Assembly (NCBI GenBank): GCA_029202445.1
Contig: CP119321.1
Span: 124,001 to 188,000 of the forward strand
Source of the DNA: Candidatus Microbacterium phytovorans
GTDB lineage: Bacteria; Actinomycetota; Actinomycetes; Actinomycetales; Microbacteriaceae
DNA length: 64,000 nucleotides
Reading direction: 5' to 3'
Shown here: positions 34,966 through 42,573 of the stretch, in pieces
How the letters are laid out: every line of letters starts with the position of its first letter
Numbering within the stretch: position 1 is the stretch's first letter
Made by a program: the position numbers and the translations under genes
The notes under the pieces: model-generated
The model's database searches: none
What the model saw: only the letters and a program-made list of their open reading frames with translations
What the model was told of the DNA's origin: nothing

Positions 34966-36627
34966 TCAGGCGGGGGATCCGGCCGCGGCCTGTGCCGCGG
35001 TTCGGGCGGATGCCGCATCGGATGCGGCGAGGGCGGCCGCGGCGATGCGCTCGGCATCCTCACGGCTGTACTGCAGGAGCGTCGCGCGGACGTCGGCCAG
35101 GGCCGTCGGCGCCATCGACAGGGTGGTGGCCCCGAGGCCGACCAGGACCACGGCCAGCAGCGGGTCTGCGGCGGCCTCGCCACAGATGCCGACGGGCTTG
35201 CCGTTGGCCTTCCCGCCGTCGCCGGTCGCCTTGATCAGCTGCAGCACCGCCGGGTGCCACGGGTCCTGGAAGCCCGCCACCGAGCCCAGCAGGCGGTCGG
35301 CGGCGAGGGTGTACTGCGTCAGGTCGTTCGTGCCGATCGACGCGAAGTCGGCGATCTCGAGCACCTTCCCGGCCAGGAGGGCGGACGAGGGGACCTCGAC
35401 CATGACGCCGGCCGTCTTGATGCCGTACTCCTTGGCGAGTCCGACGAAGTACTCGGTCTCCTCGACGGTCGCGACCATCGGCGCCATGACCCACAGGTCG
35501 GCGTCGGTCGCGGCATCCGCCTGCGCGAGAGCGGTCAGCTGCTCGCGGAGGATGTCCTCGCTCGCTCGGAGCGCACGCAGGCCGCGCAGGCCCAGGGCGG
35601 GGTTCTCCTCGTGGGCGTCGTTGAGGAACGCGAGCGGCTTGTCGGCGCCGGCGTCGAGGGCGCGCACGACGACCTTCTTGCCCGGGAACGCCTGCAGTAG
35701 CTCCGTGTAGGCCTTCGTCTGCTCGTCGACGGTCGGGGCCTGCGTCGCGGAGAGGAAAAGGAACTCGGTGCGGAAGAGTCCGACACCCTCCGCGCCGAGC
35801 TCGACGGCCTCCGCCGCCCCGCCGGGCTTGCCGAGGTTGGCCAGCAGCGGCACGGCCGTGCCGTCCGATAGGGCGCCGGGCGTCAGCGGAGCGGATGCCG
35901 CGGCGGCACGCGCGTCGGCGCGGTTCTGGGCCTGGGCGAGCTCTTCGGATGTCGGCTGCGTCGTGACGATGCCCTTGGCGGCATCCACGATGACCGTCTC
36001 GCCGTCGGTGAGCGCTTTCGCGTCGGCCGCCCCGACGATCGCGACGATCGACTTCTCGCGGGCGAGGATCGCCGTGTGCGAGGTGGGTCCGCCGTCGGTG
36101 GTGACGAGGGCGAGCACCTTGTCGAGGTCGAGGAGGGCGGTGTCGGCCGGCGCGAGGTCCTTCGCGACGAGCACGAAGGGGTGGCCCGGGTCGGGGATGC
36201 CGGGGGCCGGCAACCCGCGCAGACGGGCGATGACGCGCTGGGCGACGTCGTCGAGGTCGGCGGCGCGCTCGCCGAGGTAGCCGCCCATAGCCGAGAGCAT
36301 GTCGCGGAAGGTGGCGAAGGCGTCGTGCACGGCGAACTCGCCGGTCTTGCCGGCATCCACCCGCGTCGAGACCTCCTGGTCGAGCGTCGGGTCCTCGGCC
36401 ATCATGGCTTGCGCTTCCAGCACCTCTCGGGCCAGGCCGCCCGCCTGCGTGCCGCGCTGCTCCAGCTCGCGGGCGACGGCGGCGACCGCTTCGCGTACGC
36501 GGGCGATCTCCTCGCCGGGCGTGAGGGTGCTGGGCTCATCGGCGGGCGCCGGAAGCGGTTCTGCCATCCGGGCGACGGGTCCCTGGGCAACGCCCAGTCC
36601 GATGCCGACTCCGCGCAGTTCGCTCAT
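34966..36627 (-). CDS. ptsI: PTS phosphotransferase Enzyme I
   Basis: General PTS enzyme transferring phosphate from PEP to HPr; 553 residues. The swivelling His is His184 in DGGPTSHTAILAREKSI. The C-terminal PEP-binding barrel contains GLFRTEFLFL, VMVEVPSSALLA and FASIGTNDLTQYTLAADR. GAGGAG precedes ATG 36627. Placing this general component inside a mannitol operon implies that mannitol induction may set PTS capacity for the whole cell, unless a second copy exists elsewhere. Confidence 0.97.
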   Translation of the reverse strand: MSELRGVGIGLGVAQGPVARMAEPLPAPADEPSTLTPGEEIARVREAVAAVARELEQRGTQAGGLAREVLEAQAMMAEDPTLDQEVSTRVDAGKTGEFAVHDAFATFRDMLSAMGGYLGERAADLDDVAQRVIARLRGLPAPGIPDPGHPFVLVAKDLAPADTALLDLDKVLALVTTDGGPTSHTAILAREKSIVAIVGAADAKALTDGETVIVDAAKGIVTTQPTSEELAQAQNRADARAAAASAPLTPGALSDGTAVPLLANLGKPGGAAEAVELGAEGVGLFRTEFLFLSATQAPTVDEQTKAYTELLQAFPGKKVVVRALDAGADKPLAFLNDAHEENPALGLRGLRALRASEDILREQLTALAQADAATDADLWVMAPMVATVEETEYFVGLAKEYGIKTAGVMVEVPSSALLAGKVLEIADFASIGTNDLTQYTLAADRLLGSVAGFQDPWHPAVLQLIKATGDGGKANGKPVGICGEAAADPLLAVVLVGLGATTLSMAPTALADVRATLLQYSREDAERIAAAALAASDAASARTAAQAAAGSPA

Positions 36628-36651
36628 GGTGTGGATCTCCTCAGTGGTTCT

Positions 36652-36924
36652 TTACTCGTCGTGGTCGGTCGTCAACAGCTCGGCCAGGGTGTCGAGCACG
36701 ATCTCGGCGCGCTCGCCTTCTGCGGTGAGCGTCAGGTAGTCGCCCTTCTCGGCGCCGAGCGCGATGATGCCGAGGATGCTCGCGGCATTGATCGGCGCAC
36801 CCGAGCCCTTCGACACCGTCACCGGGATGCCGGCGTCCTTCACGGCCTGGGCGAAGAGCTTCGCGGGCCGCGCGTGAAGGCCGTGGGACGAGCCGATGCG
36901 GACGGTGCGGGACACAGCGGTCAT
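36652..36924 (-). CDS. ptsH: PTS phosphocarrier HPr
   Basis: 90-residue carrier between EI and EIIA. The active histidine is His17 in GLHARPA. The region around Ser49 (NAASILGIIALG) resembles the regulatory serine site of Gram-positive HPr, although actinobacteria often lack the HPr kinase. ATG 36924 overlaps the stop of the IIB gene (ATGA). Confidence 0.96.
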   Translation of the reverse strand: MTAVSRTVRIGSSHGLHARPAKLFAQAVKDAGIPVTVSKGSGAPINAASILGIIALGAEKGDYLTLTAEGERAEIVLDTLAELLTTDHDE

Positions 36925-37265
36925 GCGAGTTCCTCTCGGGGCGTGCGGGGGGCGTCCGTCGATGCGGACAGGGCTTCGTCGATCAGCGCGAGGGTGCGTG
37001 AGCCGTCGAGGTCCGTGAAGATGTCCGGCGGCAGCAGCACGACTCGGGTGCCGCGCGGAGCGGCGTCGCGCTGGATGCGCTCGAGGGCGTGCTGCAGGTG
37101 GGGACCGACGAGCACGATGTCTGCGGCATCCAGGTCGATCGGCAGCGATTGCTCGGTACCGGCCACCGCGCTGATGTCTCGACCGCGGTCATGTGCCGCA
37201 TGTCGGACGCGCTGTGCCACGAACGTGCTCGACGCTCCAGCGCCGCACACCACGAGGATCCTCAT
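36921..37265 (-). CDS. Orphan PTS IIB domain protein (lactose/cellobiose type)
   Basis: 114-residue protein starting MRILVVCGAGASSTFVAQRV, with Cys7 in the phosphocysteine loop of the lactose/cellobiose IIB fold; IVLVGPHLQHAL matches the second half. A good GAAGGAGG ribosome site supports ATG 37265, not the longer upstream frame. It has no cognate EIIC in the window and leads the operon, so it may transport nothing and instead signal PTS state, perhaps to the divergent regulator mtlR. That role is inference. Confidence 0.85.
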   Translation of the reverse strand: MRILVVCGAGASSTFVAQRVRHAAHDRGRDISAVAGTEQSLPIDLDAADIVLVGPHLQHALERIQRDAAPRGTRVVLLPPDIFTDLDGSRTLALIDEALSASTDAPRTPREELA

Positions 37266-37286
37266 CGATCCGCCTCCTTCGGCCCC

Positions 37287-37315
37287 ATTCTTGTGAAAGC
37301 GCTGAGAGCGGACAA
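37287..37315 (-). promoter_or_regulatory. Candidate promoter of the mannitol PTS operon
   Basis: On the minus strand, TTGTCC (37310-37315) as -35 and AAGAAT (37287-37292) as -10 are 17 bp apart, the ideal spacing. The start would lie about 15 nt before the IIB ATG, just enough for the GAAGGAGG ribosome site. Confidence 0.5.
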
Positions 37316-37324
37316 CCACGCCTG

Positions 37325-37342
37325 TTTCCGCGGGGGCGGAAA
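37325..37342. promoter_or_regulatory. Inverted repeat in the mtlR/mtl divergent gap
   Basis: TTTCCGC-GGGG-GCGGAAA, a perfect 7+7 inverted repeat 10 bp upstream of the mtl -35. Suitable as an operator for the PRD activator MtlR or a global regulator. Confidence 0.45.
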
Positions 37343-37371
37343 GCGCACGGTCCGGTCCGGTGTGCGCATGG

Positions 37372-37377
37372 TTGACT
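37372..37377 (+). promoter_or_regulatory. Possible -10 of mtlR
   Basis: TTGACT, 6 nt before GTG 37384. The following GGACGG spacer and GTG are the same as at trpS (TAGACT-GGACGG-GTG), supporting this start. Confidence 0.35.
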
Positions 37378-37383
37378 GGACGG

Positions 37384-39312
37384 GTGAGCAGAGCCCGGCA
37401 GGATCGCGTCCTCGGACTGCTCGTGCGCTCGCCCGAGTGGACGACGGCGGCGGAACTGGCGGATGCCGTCGGGGTGACTCCGCGCAGCATCCGCTCCTAC
37501 GTCACGGCGATCAACGCGCGGGTTCCCGACGGCCTCGCGATCGAGTCCGGCCCGCAGGGCTACCGTGCCGGGGTCGACGCCGCGGCCGCGCAGCGGGCCG
37601 GAGGCATCGAGGCGGGCACGCCCCGCGACCGGCTGCATCAGCTCATCCGCGCCGTGCTCGCCGCCCCCGACGGCATCGACGTCTTCGAGACGGCCGACCA
37701 CTTCCACGTCAGCCCTGCGACGCTCGACGCCGACCTCGCCCGCGTGCGGGGGCTCCTCGGCGGCACCGACCTCGTACTGGAGCGCACGGCCTCGCGTGCG
37801 CGGCTGCGCGGCACCGAGATGGCTCAGCGCCGGCTCATCAGCCGGCTGGCACATGAAGAGACCGAAGACGGCGCGTTCGATCTGGAGGCGCTGCGTCGGG
37901 CGCTCGGGGAGGACTCGCTCGGTGCGGCTGCGTTCGGGCCGTTCAAGGCGGAGCTCGTCGCGGAGCTGACGGCGCTCGGGTACTTCGTCAACGAGTTCGG
38001 CATCGGCGACGTGATGATGCACGTCGCCATCGCCGCCGATCGCGTCGCCCGCGACCACGGGCTCGACGAGGCGAGCATCACGGAGGGCGGGGAGCCCGCC
38101 GCCCGCATCGAGGCGCTTATCGACCGCCTGAGCATCGCCCACCTGGGCGTGTCGTTCGGCACGGGCGACCTCCGCCACCTCGCTGCGCTCGTGCAGAGCC
38201 GCGTGGTCGCCCCGGGTGCTGCCGAGCCGGCCGACGTCATCCGGGAGCGATTGGATGCCGAGGTCGAGCGAGCCGTGAGAGATGTCGTCACGCGCGCCGC
38301 GGCGGAGTTCCAGGTCGACATCGACCACGAGGACTTCGTCCTGCGTCTGGCGCTGCACGTGCAGAACCTGCGCCAGCGGGCCCGGGAGCAGGCGTGGTCG
38401 CGCAATCCGCTCACGCGCTCCCTGAAGACGACCTACCCCATGATCTTCGAGGTGGCCGTGTTCATCTCGGACGGGCTGCGCGGGCTTCTGGGCATCGCGC
38501 TCATGGACGACGAGATCGCCTACATCGCGATGCACGTCGGCGGTCGTCTGGAACGCAGCCGCCGCGCCGGCGTGCTCCTGTCGGCGACCATCGTGTGCCC
38601 CGGATACTACGAGCTCCACGAGCTGCTGCAGTCGAGCATCGCCCGCTCGCTCGGGCAGGCGGTCACCGTCGTCGGGGTCGAGACGCGCGTCGATCCCGAC
38701 TGGGCATCGATCGACACCGATCTCGTCCTCACCACGATCGATCCGCCGATCACCGGCGACCGCTTCGTCCGCATCCAGCCGTTCCTCACGGAGGCGGACG
38801 TGGAGCGCGTGCAGACCGCGGCGGGGCGCGTGCGGCGGGGGCGGCGGCTCGCGCGGCTGCGCGCCGAATTGGAGCGCTACTTCGACGCCGACGCCTTCGT
38901 GCACGGCCTCACCGCCGCCGAGAGCGAGGAAGCGGTCATCACCCGCCTGGGCGGGCTTCTCGTGCAGCAGGGCGTCATCGACGACGGCTACGTAAAGCGC
39001 ACGCTCGAGCGGGAGCGCCTGTCGTCGACGGCGTTCACCGACGCGCTCGCGGTGCCGCACGCGCTGGGCATGACGGCCACCCGCACCGCGATCGCCGTCG
39101 GCATCGCCGACCCGTCGATCCCGTGGGGCGACGGACGCGTGCAGGTCGTCGCGATGGTCGCCTTCAGCGAGTCCGACCGCGCGGCCTTCCAGACCGTGTT
39201 CGAGCAGCTCGTCGAGGTGTTCAGCGAGCGGGAGAGCGTGCAGCGGATCGTCCGCCGGGGCACGACGTTCGGCGCGTTCCTCGACGAGCTGGTCGCAGTC
39301 GTCGACGGCTGA
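37384..39312 (+). CDS. mtlR: PRD-domain PTS regulator, mannitol operon activator
   Basis: 642-residue transcription regulator of the BglG/MtlR type with DNA-binding rather than RNA-binding head. Order: winged HTH (TTAAELADAVGVTPRSIRSY), second HTH-like region, two PRDs with phospho-His sites in LALHVQNLR and IAMHVGGRLERS, a GatB-like IIB region with Cys in TIVCPGYYEL, and a mannitol-type EIIA domain with His559 in ALAVPHALGM. Phosphorylation by PTS proteins should set its activity. Start is uncertain: GTG 37384 is preferred, GTG 37360 is possible. Divergent from the PTS operon. Confidence 0.92.
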   Translation: MSRARQDRVLGLLVRSPEWTTAAELADAVGVTPRSIRSYVTAINARVPDGLAIESGPQGYRAGVDAAAAQRAGGIEAGTPRDRLHQLIRAVLAAPDGIDVFETADHFHVSPATLDADLARVRGLLGGTDLVLERTASRARLRGTEMAQRRLISRLAHEETEDGAFDLEALRRALGEDSLGAAAFGPFKAELVAELTALGYFVNEFGIGDVMMHVAIAADRVARDHGLDEASITEGGEPAARIEALIDRLSIAHLGVSFGTGDLRHLAALVQSRVVAPGAAEPADVIRERLDAEVERAVRDVVTRAAAEFQVDIDHEDFVLRLALHVQNLRQRAREQAWSRNPLTRSLKTTYPMIFEVAVFISDGLRGLLGIALMDDEIAYIAMHVGGRLERSRRAGVLLSATIVCPGYYELHELLQSSIARSLGQAVTVVGVETRVDPDWASIDTDLVLTTIDPPITGDRFVRIQPFLTEADVERVQTAAGRVRRGRRLARLRAELERYFDADAFVHGLTAAESEEAVITRLGGLLVQQGVIDDGYVKRTLERERLSSTAFTDALAVPHALGMTATRTAIAVGIADPSIPWGDGRVQVVAMVAFSESDRAAFQTVFEQLVEVFSERESVQRIVRRGTTFGAFLDELVAVVDG

Positions 39313-39315
39313 CGG

Positions 39316-39912
39316 TCAGTCGCGCGCCGCCGCGTCCGCGTCGCCCGCCCCCAGCCGCGCCTCCAGGCCGAGCCGCACCGCCGGCCACTCGTGAGGGAGG
39401 ATCGAGTAGACGACGGTGTCGCGCAGGCTCCCGTCGGGGCCGAGACGATGATTGCGCAGCACGCCGTCTTGACGAGCCCCGAGTCGTTCGATCGCGGCGC
39501 GAGACTGCCGGTTGTGCCAGTGGGTGCGGAACTCGACGGCGATCGCGTCGCACGCCTCGAACGCGTGCGTCAGCAGCAGCAGTTTGGCGGCGGTGTTGAC
39601 CGCGGTGCGCTGCACGGACGCCGAGAGCCACGTGTAGCCGATCTCCACGTGGCGGTTCGCCTGGTCGATCTCGCAGAAGGTGGTCATGCCCACGGCGCGT
39701 CCGCCCGCGACGACCGCCCACGGGTTCATGCGACCGGCATCCCTCTCGGCTAGGCGGCGATCGATCTCGCCGCCGACCGACGCGGGCACCGAGGTGTACC
39801 AGGCGTACGCGAGGCCCTCGCGGGCCGCCGTGAGGTCGTCCACGTGCGCGGGGGCGAGGGGCTCCAGCCGCACGTGGTCGTTCTCGAGGGTCACGGGTTC
39901 GCTCAGCAGCAC
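39316..39912 (-). CDS. GNAT-family N-acetyltransferase
   Basis: 198-residue acetyltransferase of the RimJ/RimL-like type. LENDHVRLEPLAPAHVDDL is the typical opening; HVEIGYTWLSASVQRTAVNT is the acetyl-CoA loop and IERLGARQDGVLRNHR the C-terminal motif. GTG 39912 fits TAGGCT 6 nt upstream. It converges with mtlR with 3 bases between stops. Substrate unknown. Confidence 0.85.
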   Translation of the reverse strand: MLLSEPVTLENDHVRLEPLAPAHVDDLTAAREGLAYAWYTSVPASVGGEIDRRLAERDAGRMNPWAVVAGGRAVGMTTFCEIDQANRHVEIGYTWLSASVQRTAVNTAAKLLLLTHAFEACDAIAVEFRTHWHNRQSRAAIERLGARQDGVLRNHRLGPDGSLRDTVVYSILPHEWPAVRLGLEARLGAGDADAAARD

Positions 39913-39918
39913 GACCCG

Positions 39919-39924
39919 AGCCTA
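39919..39924 (-). promoter_or_regulatory. -10-like hexamer of the second GNAT gene
   Basis: TAGGCT on the minus strand, 6 nt before GTG 39912; its last base touches the terminator hairpin of the upstream operon. Confidence 0.55.
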
Positions 39925-39956
39925 GCCACACCGCCGCGCCCGGCGACGGTGTGGCT
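39924..39956 (-). terminator. Hairpin terminator after the phosphohexomutase gene
   Basis: AGCCACACCG (39924-39933) and CGGTGTGGCT (39947-39956) form a perfect 10-bp stem with a 13-nt loop, in the 72 bp between the mutase stop and the GNAT promoter on the minus strand. No T-tract. Confidence 0.65.
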
Positions 39957-39984
39957 CGTCAGCTCTGCTCGTCAAACCTGATCG

Positions 39985-41649
39985 TCAAGCCTGCGCGGCG
40001 GCGATCAGCGCGCGGGTGCCCGCCTCCACCGATGCCAGTCGTGAGGTCGCGTCATCCCTCGAGGTGCCGCGCACGTCGAGGTAGGCCTTCAGCTTCGGCT
40101 CCGTTCCGCTCGGACGGACGATGACGCGCGATCCATCGGCGAGCCACACGCGAAGGACGTCGCCCGGCGGGAGTCCCTCGGCTCCCGACAGCAGGTCGTC
40201 GATGCGATCCACCGCGATGTCGCCGATCCGCGTCGGCGGAGCTGCGCGCAGGGCGCCCATGATGCGACCGATGAGCGCGAGGTCGTCGACCCGCACCGAT
40301 ACCTGCCCCGACGCGAAGTAGCCGAAGGTCTCGTCGAACTGCGTCATGACATCGGCGAGCGTCCGCCCCTGCTCGCGCGCCTCGGCGATCATGCCGAGGA
40401 TGGCGACGGCCGCCGAGATGCCGTCCTTGTCGCGCACGGTCTGCGGGTTGACGAGGTAGCCCAGCGCCTCCTCGAAGCCGTAGACGATGCCGGGTGCGCG
40501 CGAGATCCACTTGAAGCCCGTGAGGGTAGCGTGGAAGTCGAGGCCGTAGTGCTCGGCCACGACCTGCAGGCCCGGTGACGACACGAGCGAGCAGGCGAGC
40601 GACCCGCCGGATGCCGTGCGCGCCGCACGCCAGCCGAGGAGCAGGCCGACCTCGTTGCCGGTGAGGCGGCGCCAGCCGTCCGGCGACGACGGGTCGGGGA
40701 GCGCGACGGCGAGCCGATCGGCATCCGGATCGCTCGCGATGATGAACTCGGCGCCGACCTCGCGTGCGGTCGCGTACGACAGGTCCATCGCCCCGGGTTC
40801 CTCCGGGTTGGGGAACGCTACGGTCGGGAATGCGCCGTCGGGTCGGATCTGCTCGGTCACGACGGTCGGCAGCGGATACCCGGCCGCGAGCAGGATCTTC
40901 TCCAGCGTCTCGTGACCGACGCCGTGCATCGCCGTGTAGACCCACGTCATCCCTGCCGCTCCCGCGGGCGCGGGGGCCACCGTCGCGGTCGCCGAGACGT
41001 ACGCGTCGACGACGGACTCGTCCGCGATCTCGTACTCCCCTCGGGGGAGCGTGGAGATGTCGCCCTGGGCCGCCACTTCGAGGATGTGGGCGGCGATGCG
41101 GGCGTCGGCGGGGGAGACGATCTGGGAGCCGTCGTCGGAGCCGCCCAGGTACACCTTGTAGCCGTTGTCGTCGGGCGGGTTGTGCGAGGCGGTGACCATG
41201 ACGCCCGCCGCGGCACCGAGGTGCCGGACGGCGAACGCGAGGACGGGCGTCGGGAGCAGCCGCGGCAGGAGCACGGCGCGCAGGCCCGCGCCGGCGAAGA
41301 TCTCCGCGCTGTCGCGCGCGAAGACGTCGCTGTTGCGGCGACCGTCGTAGCCGACGACGATCAGGGGCGTCGGGTCGGCGGAGGTCTCGGCGACGTAGGC
41401 GGCGAGCCCCGCCGCGGCCTGCGTCACCAGCACCCGGTTCATCCGGTTGGAACCGGCTCCGAGGCGACCGCGCAGCCCGGCCGTGCCGAAGGCGAGGCGC
41501 GTCGAGAAGCGATCGTCGAGGTCGGCCAGCGCGTCGGCATCACCGGACTCCGCCGCATCGATGACACCGGTGAGCTCGGCGCGGGTGACCTCGTCGGGGT
41601 CTTGCGCGAGCCAGCGCCGCGCCGCCTCCAGCGTCGCCGACGCGGTCAT
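39985..41649 (-). CDS. Phosphoglucomutase/phosphomannomutase-type phosphosugar mutase
   Basis: 554-residue alpha-D-phosphohexomutase, long form. Phosphoserine Ser155 in TASHNPPDDNGYKVY; metal site SDPDADRLAV; sugar specificity loop GFEEALGYL; phosphate-binding C-terminal RPSGTEPKLKAYLDV. It may act on glucose, mannose or pentose phosphates. ATG 41649 shares a base with the stop of the purine nucleoside phosphorylase gene (TGATG). That coupling suggests use of ribose 1-phosphate released there, as in phosphopentomutase; this is inference. Confidence 0.92.
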   Translation of the reverse strand: MTASATLEAARRWLAQDPDEVTRAELTGVIDAAESGDADALADLDDRFSTRLAFGTAGLRGRLGAGSNRMNRVLVTQAAAGLAAYVAETSADPTPLIVVGYDGRRNSDVFARDSAEIFAGAGLRAVLLPRLLPTPVLAFAVRHLGAAAGVMVTASHNPPDDNGYKVYLGGSDDGSQIVSPADARIAAHILEVAAQGDISTLPRGEYEIADESVVDAYVSATATVAPAPAGAAGMTWVYTAMHGVGHETLEKILLAAGYPLPTVVTEQIRPDGAFPTVAFPNPEEPGAMDLSYATAREVGAEFIIASDPDADRLAVALPDPSSPDGWRRLTGNEVGLLLGWRAARTASGGSLACSLVSSPGLQVVAEHYGLDFHATLTGFKWISRAPGIVYGFEEALGYLVNPQTVRDKDGISAAVAILGMIAEAREQGRTLADVMTQFDETFGYFASGQVSVRVDDLALIGRIMGALRAAPPTRIGDIAVDRIDDLLSGAEGLPPGDVLRVWLADGSRVIVRPSGTEPKLKAYLDVRGTSRDDATSRLASVEAGTRALIAAAQA

Positions 41650-42482
41650 CACAGCTCGCCGATCACGCGGGCCAGCAGCGCCGAGATCACCGGCTCGGCC
41701 TGCTGGCCGGCCTCGATGACCTCCTGGTGGCTCAGCGGAGTGGTCTGGATGCCGGCCGCCATGTTGGTGATGAGCGAGAACCCGAGGATCTCCATGCCGG
41801 CTTGACGGGCGGCGATGGCCTCCAACGCCGTGGACATGCCGACGATGTGGCCGCCGATGATCTTCGCCATCTGCACCTCCGCCGGCGTCTCGTACTGCGG
41901 GCCGCGGAACTGGCAGTAGACACCCTCGTCGAGGGTCGGATCGACGCGGCGGGCGAGGTCGCGCAGGCGCGTCGAGTACAGGTCGGTGAGGTCGATGAAG
42001 GTCGCGCCCTCGAGCGGGGAGTCGCCCGTGAGGTTGATGTGATCGCTGATGAGCACCGGGGTGCCCGGCTTCCACGAGCCCTTGATGCCGCCGGCGCCGT
42101 TGGTGAGCACCATCGTCTTCGCGCCCGTCGCGGCAGCGGTGCGCACACTGTGCACGACGCGGCGGACGCCGTGGTTCTCGTAGTAGTGCGTGCGGGCGCC
42201 GATGACGAGCACCCGCTTGCCCGAGGGCGTGAGGATGCTCCGCAGCGACCCCACGTGCCCGGCGAGGGCGGGTTTGCTGAACCCCGTCACCTCGGTGGCG
42301 GGGAGCGTCGCGGTCGTCTCGCCGATGAGGTCGGCGGCCTTGCCCCAGCCGCTTCCGAGCGTGAGGGCGATGCCGTGGCGCTCGACGCCGGTCAGCCGGG
42401 CGATGTCGGCGGCGGCCTGCGCGGCCACCTCGAACGGATCGGTGGCGGGGTCGTCGAGCGGGTGGTGGATCGTGTCGGACAT
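41649..42482 (-). CDS. Purine nucleoside phosphorylase
   Basis: 277-residue trimeric-type (PNP/MTAP family) enzyme splitting purine nucleosides into base and pentose 1-phosphate. LGSGWGKAAD binds phosphate, ARTHYYENHGV and VLTNGAGGIKGSW are family segments, and LGFSLITNMAAG lies near the base site, with Asn for guanine/hypoxanthine recognition. ATG 42482 has TAGAGT 7 nt upstream. Works together with Add (inosine) and the mutase. Confidence 0.95.
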   Translation of the reverse strand: MSDTIHHPLDDPATDPFEVAAQAAADIARLTGVERHGIALTLGSGWGKAADLIGETTATLPATEVTGFSKPALAGHVGSLRSILTPSGKRVLVIGARTHYYENHGVRRVVHSVRTAAATGAKTMVLTNGAGGIKGSWKPGTPVLISDHINLTGDSPLEGATFIDLTDLYSTRLRDLARRVDPTLDEGVYCQFRGPQYETPAEVQMAKIIGGHIVGMSTALEAIAARQAGMEILGFSLITNMAAGIQTTPLSHQEVIEAGQQAEPVISALLARVIGEL

Positions 42483-42489
42483 GAAGCCC

Positions 42490-42495
42490 ACTCTA
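42490..42495 (-). promoter_or_regulatory. -10-like hexamer of the PNP-mutase operon
   Basis: TAGAGT on the minus strand, 7 nt before ATG 42482, in the 91-bp gap divergent from the LpdA-like gene. Confidence 0.5.
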
Positions 42496-42560
42496 GGAAC
42501 CCCGACGCCCCGGTGCCAGGCGCGACAGCCGGGAGGGACGGAACGCGGCTCCGCCTTTGA

Positions 42561-42566
42561 GAGAAT
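42561..42566 (+). promoter_or_regulatory. Possible -10 of the LpdA-like gene
   Basis: GAGAAT, 7 nt before ATG 42574; an in-frame ATG at 42565 overlaps it and would be too close to be used from this promoter. Confidence 0.35.
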
Positions 42567-42573
42567 GGATGCC

